This document shows positions 1 to 11,072 of a DNA stretch of 64,000 bases, one piece after another. The notes beneath the pieces were generated by a model. It was not told where the DNA came from. It saw nothing but the letters and a program-made list of their open reading frames with translations, and searched no databases. Source of the DNA: CAWHNT01 sp963830775 (GTDB lineage Bacteria > Pseudomonadota > Alphaproteobacteria > Geminicoccales > Geminicoccaceae); the NCBI GenBank assembly GCA_963830775.1, contig CAWHNT010000037.1:372001-436000 (forward strand). The letters run 5' to 3'. Made by a program: the position numbers and the translations under genes. Each line of letters opens with the position of its first letter. The stretch's first letter is position 1.

Positions 1-313
1 CCATGAGGCGGCCGCTCGAATCCTCGACCCGCTCGGCGCGGAAGAGGCGGGCACGGTCGCTGAGAAACAGGATTCCGCTCCCGTCGAGCTGAACCGAGGA
101 GAGGCCGCCGAAGCTCTTGCCGCCATTCAGCTCGTAGGCGGCGAGGAGACGGAGCTGCCCGATCCGCTCGCCGGCCTCGGGCATCGCTATCGGCCGCGCA
201 CGGACCGCTGTGCCGCCGTGCTCGGCGGCGGTGCAGGCCGGGACGCTCCCGACGCCGAGCGTCAGGACTGCAGCCAGAAGCCAGGCGCGCGCGATGATCG
301 TAACCCCCTTCAC
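1..313 (-). CDS. phytase-like esterase, partial (runs off left edge)
   Basis: Only about 104 codons are present; the gene continues beyond base 1. Reading from a GTG at 313 gives a short basic start, a hydrophobic stretch ending VGSVPACTAAEHG that looks like a Sec signal peptide (possibly a lipoprotein, since a Cys lies near the cleavage region), then LRLLAAYELNGGKSFGGLSSVQLDGSG and FLSDRARLFRAER. That pattern (F-G-G-L-S, then L-x-S-D-R) is the start of the 'esterase-like activity of phytase' family, a periplasmic beta-propeller. I chose GTG because no ATG exists upstream in frame. Substrate cannot be told from this fragment. The family call is moderate; the coding frame itself is clear from third-position G/C bias. 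Confidence 0.6.
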   Translation of the reverse strand, partial: MKGVTIIARAWLLAAVLTLGVGSVPACTAAEHGGTAVRARPIAMPEAGERIGQLRLLAAYELNGGKSFGGLSSVQLDGSGILFLSDRARLFRAERVEDSSGRLM

Positions 314-319
314 AAACGA

Positions 320-353
320 AGAGGGACCTGCCCGATCCCGGGCAGGTCCCTCT
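320..353 (-). terminator. strong hairpin downstream of the BI-1 gene
   Basis: A perfect 15-bp inverted repeat (320-334 with 339-353, 4-base loop) lies about 32 bases after the BI-1 stop codon. On the minus strand it is followed by the moderately T-rich CTTCGTTTG, so it looks like an intrinsic terminator for the BI-1 gene. It ends only seven bases before the GTG chosen for the next minus-strand gene, so it also lies in that gene's leader. Confidence 0.75.
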
Positions 354-384
354 CTCGTCAACTCCGTCGCCTGATGACGTCAGC

Positions 385-1110
385 CTACTCGCGGTTGCTG
401 CCGAAGAGCTGGAGCATCATCATGAAGAGGTTGATGAAGTTCAGGTAGAGGCTCAGCGCACCCATGATCGCACCCTTCTGCGCGATCTCGCCCGAGCCGC
501 CATACTCATAGTACTCGGACTTCAGCCGCTGCATGTCCCAGGCGGTGAGGCCGGTGAAGACCACGACGCCGATGACGCTGATCGCGAACTGGAGGGCCGA
601 GCTGGCGAGGAAGATGTTCACGAGACCGGCGATCACGATGCCGATCAGGCCCATGAACATGAAGTTGCCCATGCCGCTGAGGTCACGCTTGGTGGTGTAG
701 CCCCAGAGTGCCGTGGCGCCGAAGGTGGCAGCCGTGATGAAGAACACGCGGGCGATGCTCTCGCCGGTGAAGGCCAGGAAGATGCTCGCGAGCGAGAGGC
801 CCATCACCGCGGCGAACGCCCAGAACGTGATCTGCGCGGCACTGGCGCTCATCGCCTGGATACGGGCGCTGAGGAAGAACACGAAGCCCAACGGTGCGAG
901 CATCACGACCCACTTCAGCGGGCTCGAGAAGATCGGCACGTAGAGGGCCGGCGTGGTGCCGACGACATAGGCCACGAGGCCCGTGATCGCGAGCCCGAGG
1001 CCCATATAGTTGAAGACGCTCAGGAGGTAGGCACGCAGACCCTCGTCCATCGCCGGTACGGCGACGCGGCCCTGCGCGACCCGAGGATCCATGCGGTACG
1101 CCATCGTCAA
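385..1110 (-). CDS. Bax inhibitor-1/YccA family membrane protein
   Basis: The 241-residue protein has a short polar N-terminus (about 25 residues) and then seven hydrophobic segments, the usual size and topology of the bacterial BI-1/YccA (TMBIM) family of inner-membrane proteins, some of which interact with FtsH or leak calcium. Family-typical stretches include the first membrane segment after NYMGLGLAITG and a C-terminal segment rich in aromatic and Asn residues (LNFINLFMMML). ATG at 1110 is the only good start. It appears to be a single-gene unit: a hairpin follows at 320-353 and a 15-bp palindrome lies about 100 bases upstream. The exact role in this organism is unknown. Confidence 0.88.
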   Translation of the reverse strand: MTMAYRMDPRVAQGRVAVPAMDEGLRAYLLSVFNYMGLGLAITGLVAYVVGTTPALYVPIFSSPLKWVVMLAPLGFVFFLSARIQAMSASAAQITFWAFAAVMGLSLASIFLAFTGESIARVFFITAATFGATALWGYTTKRDLSGMGNFMFMGLIGIVIAGLVNIFLASSALQFAISVIGVVVFTGLTAWDMQRLKSEYYEYGGSGEIAQKGAIMGALSLYLNFINLFMMMLQLFGSNRE

Positions 1111-1206
1111 AGCCCCTCTCTGGTGACCTAGTTGTGCCTGTGCCTTTCCATATGGCCCAGACCGGAACCTGCTTCAAGCCGAAACACCAGTGGAAGGTCG
1201 GTTAAT

Positions 1207-1221
1207 CCATTGTAACAATGG
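1207..1221. promoter_or_regulatory. palindrome upstream of BI-1 gene, candidate operator
   Basis: CCATTGTAACAATGG is a perfect 7-bp inverted repeat around one central base, located between the end of ccdA and the BI-1 start (about 97 bases upstream of the ATG). The region is locally AT-rich and on the minus strand contains TACAAT, which would serve as a -10 box overlapped by the palindrome. I infer an operator for a dimeric regulator; the regulator is not identifiable. Confidence 0.4.
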
Positions 1222-1291
1222 CTTTCGGCTGCGCTGGTATATCAACGATTTAGCTTAAAGGATATTCCAGGCGAATGCGTTCACATCCGTG

Positions 1292-2026
1292 TCAGCCGAT
1301 CCTGGCCAGAACCGGAAAGCTCTCGAGCAGCCAGTAGGCCATGGCCTCGAGTCTGCCGGTGAGGATCAGGATCCCGACCAGTGCCAGCGCCACGCCGGCG
1401 GCCTGCTGCAGCCGTCGCCCGGTGCGCCCGAGCAGCTTCAGGCGCTCCAGCAGCAGGTCGGTGAAGAGGGCTGCCAGCAGGAACGGGACGCCCAGGCCCA
1501 GGGAGTAGACGGCGAGAAGGGCCGTGCCGGTGGCAAGATCGGCGCTGCTGGCGCTCATGGTCAGGATCACGCCCAGCACCGGGCCGATGCAGGGCGTCCA
1601 GCCGAAGGCGAACGCCAGGCCCATCAGGAGCGCGCCGACATAGCGGCCGCCCGGCAGGTCGACCTGGAGCCGGGCCTCGCGCTCCAGCCAGTGCAGCGGC
1701 AGCACGCCGGCCAGATGCAGGCCGAACAGCAGGATCAGGGCGCCCGCCACATAGCCGAGCTCCGTCTTGTACTGGAGCAGCAGCCCGCCCAGTACCGTGG
1801 CGCTGGCGCCCAAGGCGATGAACACGAGCGAGAAGCCGGCAACGAAGCAGGCGGCGAAACCAAGCGCGCGCTGGCGGCTGGTGGCCCGGTCGCGGAGCTC
1901 CTCCAAGGAGGTGCCGGCGACGTAGGAGAGATAGCCCGGCACCAGCGGCAGGACGCAGGGCGAAAGGAAGGAGATCACGCCCGCGACGAAGGCGGTGACG
2001 AAGCCGATGGTGGCACTCTCGAGCAC
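1292..2026 (-). CDS. ccdA: CcdA-type cytochrome c biogenesis / thiol-disulfide transporter
   Basis: The 244-residue integral membrane protein has six predicted membrane segments. The two reactive cysteines of the CcdA/DsbD transmembrane family are visible as LSPCVLPLVPG near the N-terminus and GWTPCIGPVLG in the middle. The family moves reducing electrons from cytoplasmic thioredoxin across the inner membrane for cytochrome c maturation or periplasmic protein repair. The GTG start at 2026 abuts the stop codon of the upstream permease gene, so the two are probably translated together. No thioredoxin-like partner is seen next to it. Confidence 0.9.
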   Translation of the reverse strand: MLESATIGFVTAFVAGVISFLSPCVLPLVPGYLSYVAGTSLEELRDRATSRQRALGFAACFVAGFSLVFIALGASATVLGGLLLQYKTELGYVAGALILLFGLHLAGVLPLHWLEREARLQVDLPGGRYVGALLMGLAFAFGWTPCIGPVLGVILTMSASSADLATGTALLAVYSLGLGVPFLLAALFTDLLLERLKLLGRTGRRLQQAAGVALALVGILILTGRLEAMAYWLLESFPVLARIG

Positions 2027-4548
2027 TCAGGCCACCCGGAGCGCCGGTGCCACGGGCTGCGCCAGGAGCCGCCGCAGGCCGATGGCACCCACGGCGAGCG
2101 CCAGCGCCACGGCCAGGGTGGCGACCGCGATCACCGGCAGCGGTGCAAAGATCCACTCCATATCCCAGAGCTGGGTGACGAGGAGCCAGGCGGCGAGCGT
2201 GCCCAGGGCACAGCCCAGCACGGCGCTCAGAAGACCGAGACCACCATACTCGAGCAGAAAGGACCGGATCAGCACCGGCCGCGTGGCGCCCAGGGTCTTC
2301 AGGATCACGGACTGGTAGCGATGCCGGTCGCGGACTGCCGCCACGCCGGCTGCCAGCACGAGCACGCCTGCCAGCAGGGTGACGCCGGCCACGGCGTCGA
2401 CTGCGAAGCCGATCTTGCGCAAGGTGGCCCCGAGATCGCGGACAGCGGCGCGGACCGGGATCGGGGTTACGTTCGGGGCGGCCTCGGCCACGGCCTCGAT
2501 CAGCGCCGTCTCGCCCTCGGGCGGCACATCGACCGCGGCCACGAAGGTGTGCGGAGCCGCCTCGAGCAGGCCCGGGCTCATCACGAACAGGAAATCGAGA
2601 CGGCCGTTCGACCAGTCCACCTCCTGGCGCAGGTTGGCGATCCTGGCCTCGACCGTGCGGCCCAGGATGTTGAAGCTCAGCGTGTCACCCACGCCCACGC
2701 CATAGCCGCCCGCGAGGCGCGCATCGAGCGAGAGCAGCGGCGGCCCTCGATAGTCCGGTGCCCACCACTCCCCGGCCACCAGCTGCGTGTCGTCGGGCTT
2801 GGCCGCCTGATAGGTGAGGCCGCGGTCGCGGTTGATCGTCCACTCGACGTCCGGCGAGACCTTCACCTGCTCGACCGGCTGGCCGGCGATCCGGATCACG
2901 CGGGCGCGAAGGCTCGGCACCTCCTGGAGGAGCTGCGTCTGCGGGACACTCGCCAGCGCCTGGGCGAACGGCTCCCGCTGGCCGGGCTGGATATCGATGA
3001 AGATCAGGGCCGGCGCACGGTCCGGCAGCCGCAGGTCGACCTCGCGGGCAAGGTTGGCCTGGAGCAGGGCCGTGGTCATCAGCGTGGCGAGGCCGGCGCC
3101 CAGGGCCACGATCACGGCCGCAGCCCCGCCGCCGGAGGCGCGCAGGTTGGCAAGCGCCAGCCTGAGCGGCAGGCCGAGCTCGGGCCGGAAGCGGGCGAGC
3201 CCCGCCAGCAGCAGACGGGCGAGGCCGGTCAGGACGACGAGGCTCACGGCAACGGCGAGGACGAACCAGAACGCCAGATCGTGCCGCGGCACGCTGCCGA
3301 TGGCGAGGCCTGCCAGGGCGAGTGCTGCCAGGATCATCAGGCCGAGGTCGCCGCGGCGTGGCCAGCCATGCACCGGGGCAGCCAGCGAGCGGAAGAGGGC
3401 CGCCGGCGGGACATCGCGTGCCAAGGTCAGCGGCCGGAGCGCGAAGGCTACGGCGGTCAGGATGCCGGCGCCGGCTGCCACCAGCAGGGCCAGAGGATCG
3501 AGGGTGAGCTCGAGCCGGACCGGCAGCAGGGGCTCGGCAAGCCGGTGCAGCAGCAGCAGAAGCCCGCCGCCGGCGAGCAGGCCCAGGAGCGAGCCCAGTG
3601 CTGCCAGGAGGACGGTCTGGAGCAGGTAGACCGCCATGATCTGCCGGCCCACGGCACCCAGGCATTTCAGCGTGGCGATGGCACCGGTGCGGCGGGCGAG
3701 ATGGGTCTGCACCGCCATCGCCACGCCGAGGCCGCCGATGACGAGCGAGGTGAGGCCGGCCAGGGCCAGGAAGGTGGCAAGCCGGTCGGTGAGCCGGGCC
3801 ACTCTCGGCTGGACCTCGGTGCTGCTCTGCACCCGCCAGCCCGCATCGGGCCGGGCGGCCTTGATCGCTGCCGCGGCCAGGTCGGGATCGGCGCCGGGCG
3901 GCAGGTCGATCCGATATTCATAGCGGACGAGGGCGCCAGGGCGGACGAGGCCGCTGGTGCGGAGCAGCTCCTCGCTCATCAGCACGCGAGGTCCGAAGGA
4001 GAAGAGGCCGCCCACCCGGTCGGGCTCGCGGGTGAGCACGGCCTTGATCCGCACGGTGGCCTCACCGAGCCGGAGTGGCTCGCCCAGTGCCACGCCCAGT
4101 CTCGCCAGGGCCGCCGATTCGGCGACGATGCCATCACCTGCAAGCGCGTCGGCGAGCGGGATGGAGGGCTCCAGCTCCGTCTGGCCCAGCAAGGGATAGG
4201 CTCCGTCCACCGCCTTGATCTCGATCGGGAGCCGCTTGCCGGCGGGACTGCTGAGGAGCGAGTTCGTGCGGATCACCGTGGACAGGCGAGCACCCTGCGG
4301 CAGCACCGCGGCGAGATCGTCCGCTGGGATCGGTACGCCCACCGTCTCGATCTGGACGTCGCCGCCGAGCAGGGCCGCGGCATCGCGCTTGAAGGCGCCG
4401 ACCACACTGGCGTTCAGGCTGCCGACGGCAGCGATGGTGGCGACACCCAGGGCGATGCAGGCGAGGAAGACCGAGAACCCGCGCAGCGCGCCACGCAGGT
4501 CGCGCACCGCGAGGCGCAGGGCAAAGCCCACGGTCGACCCGGCCCCCA

Positions 4549-4549
<1 letters not shown>
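2027..4549 (-). CDS. ybbP: YbbP-like FtsX-family ABC permease
   Basis: About 840 residues with the YbbP/FtsX layout: an N-terminal membrane segment (VFLACIALGVATIAAVGS), a periplasmic domain, three membrane segments around residues 250-400, a second hydrophobic block, another periplasmic domain and a C-terminal FtsX domain of three segments. This is the permease half of an ABC system whose substrate is not settled in any organism; lipid or envelope-stress roles have been suggested. I start at ATG 4549 because the stop of the ATPase gene overlaps it (TGATG). The order tesA / ybbA-ybbP is conserved across proteobacteria and supports the name. Confidence 0.88.
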
Positions 4550-5244
<695 letters not shown>

Positions 5245-5289
5245 CCGCTGGCTTCGGTCCGCTCAAGGGAATTCGCAACGGGGTAGGAG

Positions 5290-5922
5290 ATGGACCTGCG
5301 CAGTTTCGCCCACAAGGCTTGCCTCCTGCTCGTGATCGGCACGGGCACAGCGGCGGCCGCCGAGCCGTGCCGTATCGCCGTGCTCGGGGATTCACTGACC
5401 GCCGGCTTCGGCGTGCCGGTGGAGGCCTCGTTTCCGGCCCGGCTGCGCGGAGCGCTGGCTGAGGAGGGTCTCGCCTGCGAGGTGCAGGACGCCGGCGTCT
5501 CCGGCGATACGACGGCCGGCGGGGCAGCACGGCTCGACTGGGTGCTCGCCGACAAGCCTTCCCACCTCCTGGTTGAGCTCGGCGGCAATGACGGGCTGCG
5601 GGCCCTCCCGGTCGAGGAGTTGCGCCGCAACCTGGACAGCATCATCCGCCGCGCAGAAAGCGCTGGGGTGTCGGTGATGCTGGCCGGCATGCTGCCGCCA
5701 CCCAATCTCGGCCAGGACTATTTTCAGGCCTTCGGTGCTGCTTATGCGGAGCTGGCCAAGGCCTACGACATCCCGCTCTACCCCTTCTTCCTCGACGGCG
5801 TCGTTCTGCAGACCGGGCTGATGCAGCCCGACGGCATCCACCCGAACGAGGACGGGGTGGCCGAGATCGTGCGCCGGATGCTGCCCACGGTCGTGGGCTG
5901 GCTGAAGCAGGCGTCCGGTTGA
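5290..5922 (+). CDS. tesA: arylesterase / acyl-CoA thioesterase I (GDSL family)
   Basis: A 210-residue SGNH/GDSL hydrolase exported by a signal peptide (residues 1-24, ending AAAAE). Block I is VLGDSLTAGFG (catalytic Ser about 35), block III is ELGGNDGLR, and the Asp-His pair is DGIHPNEDG near residue 180. The family hydrolyses acyl-CoA thioesters, aryl esters and lysophospholipids in the periplasm. It is divergent from ybbA, as in many proteobacteria. An AGGAG lies immediately before the ATG, closer than usual, so translation efficiency or the precise start is uncertain. Confidence 0.92.
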   Translation: MDLRSFAHKACLLLVIGTGTAAAAEPCRIAVLGDSLTAGFGVPVEASFPARLRGALAEEGLACEVQDAGVSGDTTAGGAARLDWVLADKPSHLLVELGGNDGLRALPVEELRRNLDSIIRRAESAGVSVMLAGMLPPPNLGQDYFQAFGAAYAELAKAYDIPLYPFFLDGVVLQTGLMQPDGIHPNEDGVAEIVRRMLPTVVGWLKQASG

Positions 5923-6031
5923 GAGATGATTTTCTCAGCTCCCGCCTGAAGGAGACATACCTTTTCGTGCCTCTTCCGAGGGTTGCAGAAGTCAAGCCGG
6001 AACGAGGCCCTAAATGAAGGATTCCTTCCAC

Positions 6032-6093
6032 TTACCCACAATCTGTTGATAATGGTGGGAAAAGTTCAGGGCTGTGGATCATGGAGTGGATAA
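6032..6093. promoter_or_regulatory. cluster of four DnaA-box-like 9-mers in the tesA-acs gap
   Basis: The 333-base gap 5923-6255 has no convincing gene. Within 62 bases it holds TTACCCACA (6032-6040), TGTTGATAA (6044-6052), TGTGGATCA (6073-6081) and AGTGGATAA (6085-6093). Each matches the DnaA box TTATCCACA, or its complement TGTGGATAA, at 8 of 9 positions. The gap is also more AT-rich than its surroundings. Seen: the four sites. Inferred: DnaA binding, either as a replication-origin-like element or as DnaA control of acs. No hemE or other usual alphaproteobacterial origin neighbour is nearby. Confidence 0.4.
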
Positions 6094-6255
6094 ACGGTCG
6101 TGAAGTGGTCGCGCAAAGGTCGCGGTCGGGAGACGCTAAGCCATTGCGGCAAAACGTCGTCGGTCCGTTGTTCGGACGGGTGCCGGCATGGGAATAAGTC
6201 TGTGAGCAGGGGGGTCGACTGGGCCCTCGCCTGATTCCAACAGCGGAGGGGGCTG

Positions 6256-8187
<1,932 letters not shown>

Positions 8188-8193
8188 CGGCTC

Positions 8194-8222
8194 GGCCGGC
8201 GCTGTCTCGGGCAGCGCCGGCC
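8194..8222 (+). terminator. hairpin after acs
   Basis: A perfect 11-bp inverted repeat (8194-8204 with 8212-8222, 7-base loop) starts six bases after the acs stop codon. There is no run of T after it, so it may act as a weak or Rho-assisted terminator or as an mRNA-end stabiliser. Confidence 0.55.
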
Positions 8223-8298
8223 GGCCCAAGTGTCGCGGCAGGGGTGGCGTGCACCAATGCGGGATGGGAAAGCGGCCCCTGGCTGTTAGTTCCGGCGC

Positions 8299-9540
8299 AT
8301 GGCGCAGAGCAAGGCTGAGGCGGCAGAGGAACGTCGCGCCGGATGGGTGGCGTTCCAGTACCGCGACTTCACGCTCTTCTTCGCGGGCCGGTTCCTCGCC
8401 GGCATGGCGATGCAGATGCAGAACGTGGCGGTCGGCTGGCTGGTCTACGACCTTACCAGCGATCCTCTGGCCCTGGGCCTGGTCGGGCTCGTCACCTTCC
8501 TCCCGGCAGTCGGGTTCGCCCTCTTCACCGGCCATGTCGCCGACCGGTTCGACCGCCGCCTGATCCTCGTCGTCTGCTATGCCCTGTGCGCCCTGACCTC
8601 GCTGGGCCTGCTCCTGGTCGCCTGGAGCGGGACGACGCAGGTCGGGTGGATCTACGCGCTCGTGGTGCTGTTCGGGACCGGCCGCGCCTTCGCCAACCCG
8701 GCGGGCCAGGCGCTGGTCCCCAACCTGGTCCCGCTCGAGCATCTGAAGAGTGCGGTCGCCTGGAGCTCCTCCGCCTGGCAGACGGCCACCATCATCGGCC
8801 CCGCCGTGGGCGGCATCCTCTATGCCCTGGGCGGGGCCGTGGTGTTCGCCGCTGCCACGGTCAGCTTCATGCTGACGGCAGTGCTCTACGGCTCGATCCG
8901 TCATCGCGGCGCGCGGACCGCGCGCGAGAAGACGAGCTGGAGCACGCTGATCGCAGGCCTCCACTTCATCTGGTCGCGGCCGGTGGTCCTGGGGGCGATC
9001 TCGCTCGACCTCTTCGCCGTCCTGCTCGGCGGAGCCACGGCTCTGCTGCCCATCTACGCTCGCGACATCCTGCAGGTGGGCCCGCTCGGCCTCGGGCTGC
9101 TGCGTAGCGCCCCCGCGGCCGGGGCGCTCTCGATGGCGCTGTTCCTGGCCTACCGTCCGCTGAGCCGGAACACCGGGCGCCGCATGTTCCAGGCTGTGGC
9201 CATCTTCGGCCTCGCCACGATCGGCTTCGGCCTCTCCGAGAGCCTCGTCTTCTCGCTCTTCTGCCTGTTCGTCCTGGGCTCGGCCGACATGGTGAGCGTG
9301 GTCATCCGCCAGACCCTGGTCCAGCTAGAGACCCCCGACTCCATGCGCGGCCGGGTGGCGGCCGTGAACTCGGTCTTCATCGGCGCATCGAACGAGCTGG
9401 GCGAGTTCGAATCCGGCACGCTCGCAGCTCTTATCGGCACCGTGCCCGCGGTGGTCGTCGGCGGTGCCGGCACGCTGCTGGTGGCGGCCTTGTGGGCCCG
9501 CTGGTTCCCCGACCTCCGCCGCCGCGACCGGCTTGGCTGA
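8299..9540 (+). CDS. MFS transporter, EntS-like exporter family
   Basis: A 413-residue major facilitator protein with about 12 membrane segments. It starts with the FRNRDF-like FQYRDFTLFFAGRF motif typical of the enterobactin-exporter-like MFS_3 family, followed by the loop GHVADRFDRR between segments 2 and 3. These proteins usually export siderophores, drugs or metabolites. It follows acs in the same direction after a hairpin, so it is probably a separate unit. It meets matB tail to tail with only eight bases between stops. Substrate unknown. Confidence 0.82.
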   Translation: MAQSKAEAAEERRAGWVAFQYRDFTLFFAGRFLAGMAMQMQNVAVGWLVYDLTSDPLALGLVGLVTFLPAVGFALFTGHVADRFDRRLILVVCYALCALTSLGLLLVAWSGTTQVGWIYALVVLFGTGRAFANPAGQALVPNLVPLEHLKSAVAWSSSAWQTATIIGPAVGGILYALGGAVVFAAATVSFMLTAVLYGSIRHRGARTAREKTSWSTLIAGLHFIWSRPVVLGAISLDLFAVLLGGATALLPIYARDILQVGPLGLGLLRSAPAAGALSMALFLAYRPLSRNTGRRMFQAVAIFGLATIGFGLSESLVFSLFCLFVLGSADMVSVVIRQTLVQLETPDSMRGRVAAVNSVFIGASNELGEFESGTLAALIGTVPAVVVGGAGTLLVAALWARWFPDLRRRDRLG

Positions 9541-9548
9541 ACCGGTCC

Positions 9549-11072
9549 TCAGCCGCCCGAGAACGTCCCGGCATACTGCTCCCGCAGATCCTTCTTCTGC
9601 ACCTTGCCCATGGCGTTCCGGGGCAGGGTGTCGGTGACGAAGATGCGCTTGGGCAGCTTGTACTTCGCAAGCTCGCTGCCCAGCGCCTTCTGCATCGCGC
9701 GCTCATCGAGCGCCGCCCCGGGCTTGGGGATGGCCACGGCAAGGACACCCTCGCCGAAGTCCGGATGCGGCACGCCGATGACCGCGCACTCGGCCACACC
9801 GGGCAGGGCCTCGATCGCCCCCTCGACCTCGGCCGGATAGACGTTGAACCCGCCCGAGATGATGAGGTCCTTGCCGCGGCCCGAGATCCGTACATAGCCC
9901 TTGTCGTCGATGAAGCCGAGATCGCCGGAGATGAAGAAGCCGTCGTCGCGGAACTCGGCCTTGGTCTTCTCGGGCATGCGCCAATAGCCCTTGAACACGT
10001 TGGGCCCCTTGACCTCGATCATCCCGACCTCGCCCTGCGGCAGGGTGCGGCCGCTGTCCGGGTCGGTGATCCGTACCTCCACGCCGGGCAGCGGGAAACC
10101 CACGGCACCCGGGATGCGCTCCCCGTCATAGGGATTGGAGGTGTTCATGTTGGTCTCGGTCATGCCGTAGCGCTCGAGGATGGCGTGACCGGTGCGGGCC
10201 TGGAACTCCTTGTGGGTCTCGGCCGAGAGCGGGGCCGAGCCCGAGACGAAGAGGCGGATGTGACTCACCAGCTCGCGGGTGAAGTCGGGCCGGGCGAGCA
10301 GGCGGGTGTAGAAGGTGGGCACACCCATCATCGCCGTGGCGCGCGGCAGGAGACGGATGACCTCGTCGGCGTCGAACCGCGGCAGCAGGATCAAGGAGCC
10401 GCCTGCGATCAGGGTGATGTTGGTGGCGACGAAGAGCCCGTGGGTGTGGAAGATCGGCAGCGCGTGCAGCAGCCGGTCCTCGGCCGTGAAGCGCCAGTAA
10501 TCGCGCAAAGCCTCGGCATTGGAGACGAGATTGCCATGACTGAGCATGGCGCCCTTCGAGCGCCCGGTGGTGCCCGAGGTGTAGAGGATGGCGGCAAGGT
10601 CGTCGGTGCTGCGGCTCACGTCCGCGAAGTCGGGCCGCGCGTCGCGGGCCTTCTCCATCAGGCTGCCGTCGCCCTTCTCGCCCAGCGTCTCCACCCGCGG
10701 CACGCCCACTTCAGCGGCAAGCGCCCGCATCGGCTCGGCAAGCTCCGGCCGGCAGACGAAGAGCGTGGGCTCGGCGTCGCCCAGGAAATAGCGGATCTCG
10801 CCCGCCGTGTAGGCAGTGTTGAGCGGCAGGTAGACGGCACCCGCCCGTGCGGCCGCAAGGTAGAGCATGAGCGCCTCGGCACTCTTCTCCACCTGCACCG
10901 CCACCCGGTCCCCAGGCTTCACGCCCAGATCGACCAGGACATTGGCGAGCCGGCCTGAGAGCTCGATCACGTCGCCATAGCTGATGGCGTTACCCTGCGG
11001 CCGCTCGATGAAGGCCCGCGAGAGGTCGGCCGGGAACCGGCTTCTGAAGATCGCGAACAGGCTCTCAGACAT
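9549..11072 (-). CDS. matB: malonyl-CoA synthetase
   Basis: A 507-residue ANL-superfamily ligase. The nucleotide motif YTSGTTGRSKGAM lies near residue 165, YGMTETNMNTSNPY follows, and the C-terminal lysine motif is LPRNAMGKVQKK. The MatB-specific look (YLPLNTAYTAGEIRYFLGDAEP) and its overlap of eight bases with the malonyl-CoA decarboxylase gene make malonyl-CoA synthetase the most likely activity: malonate plus CoA and ATP gives malonyl-CoA, which MatA then decarboxylates to acetyl-CoA. It is probably translationally coupled to matA. Confidence 0.92.
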   Translation of the reverse strand: MSESLFAIFRSRFPADLSRAFIERPQGNAISYGDVIELSGRLANVLVDLGVKPGDRVAVQVEKSAEALMLYLAAARAGAVYLPLNTAYTAGEIRYFLGDAEPTLFVCRPELAEPMRALAAEVGVPRVETLGEKGDGSLMEKARDARPDFADVSRSTDDLAAILYTSGTTGRSKGAMLSHGNLVSNAEALRDYWRFTAEDRLLHALPIFHTHGLFVATNITLIAGGSLILLPRFDADEVIRLLPRATAMMGVPTFYTRLLARPDFTRELVSHIRLFVSGSAPLSAETHKEFQARTGHAILERYGMTETNMNTSNPYDGERIPGAVGFPLPGVEVRITDPDSGRTLPQGEVGMIEVKGPNVFKGYWRMPEKTKAEFRDDGFFISGDLGFIDDKGYVRISGRGKDLIISGGFNVYPAEVEGAIEALPGVAECAVIGVPHPDFGEGVLAVAIPKPGAALDERAMQKALGSELAKYKLPKRIFVTDTLPRNAMGKVQKKDLREQYAGTFSGG

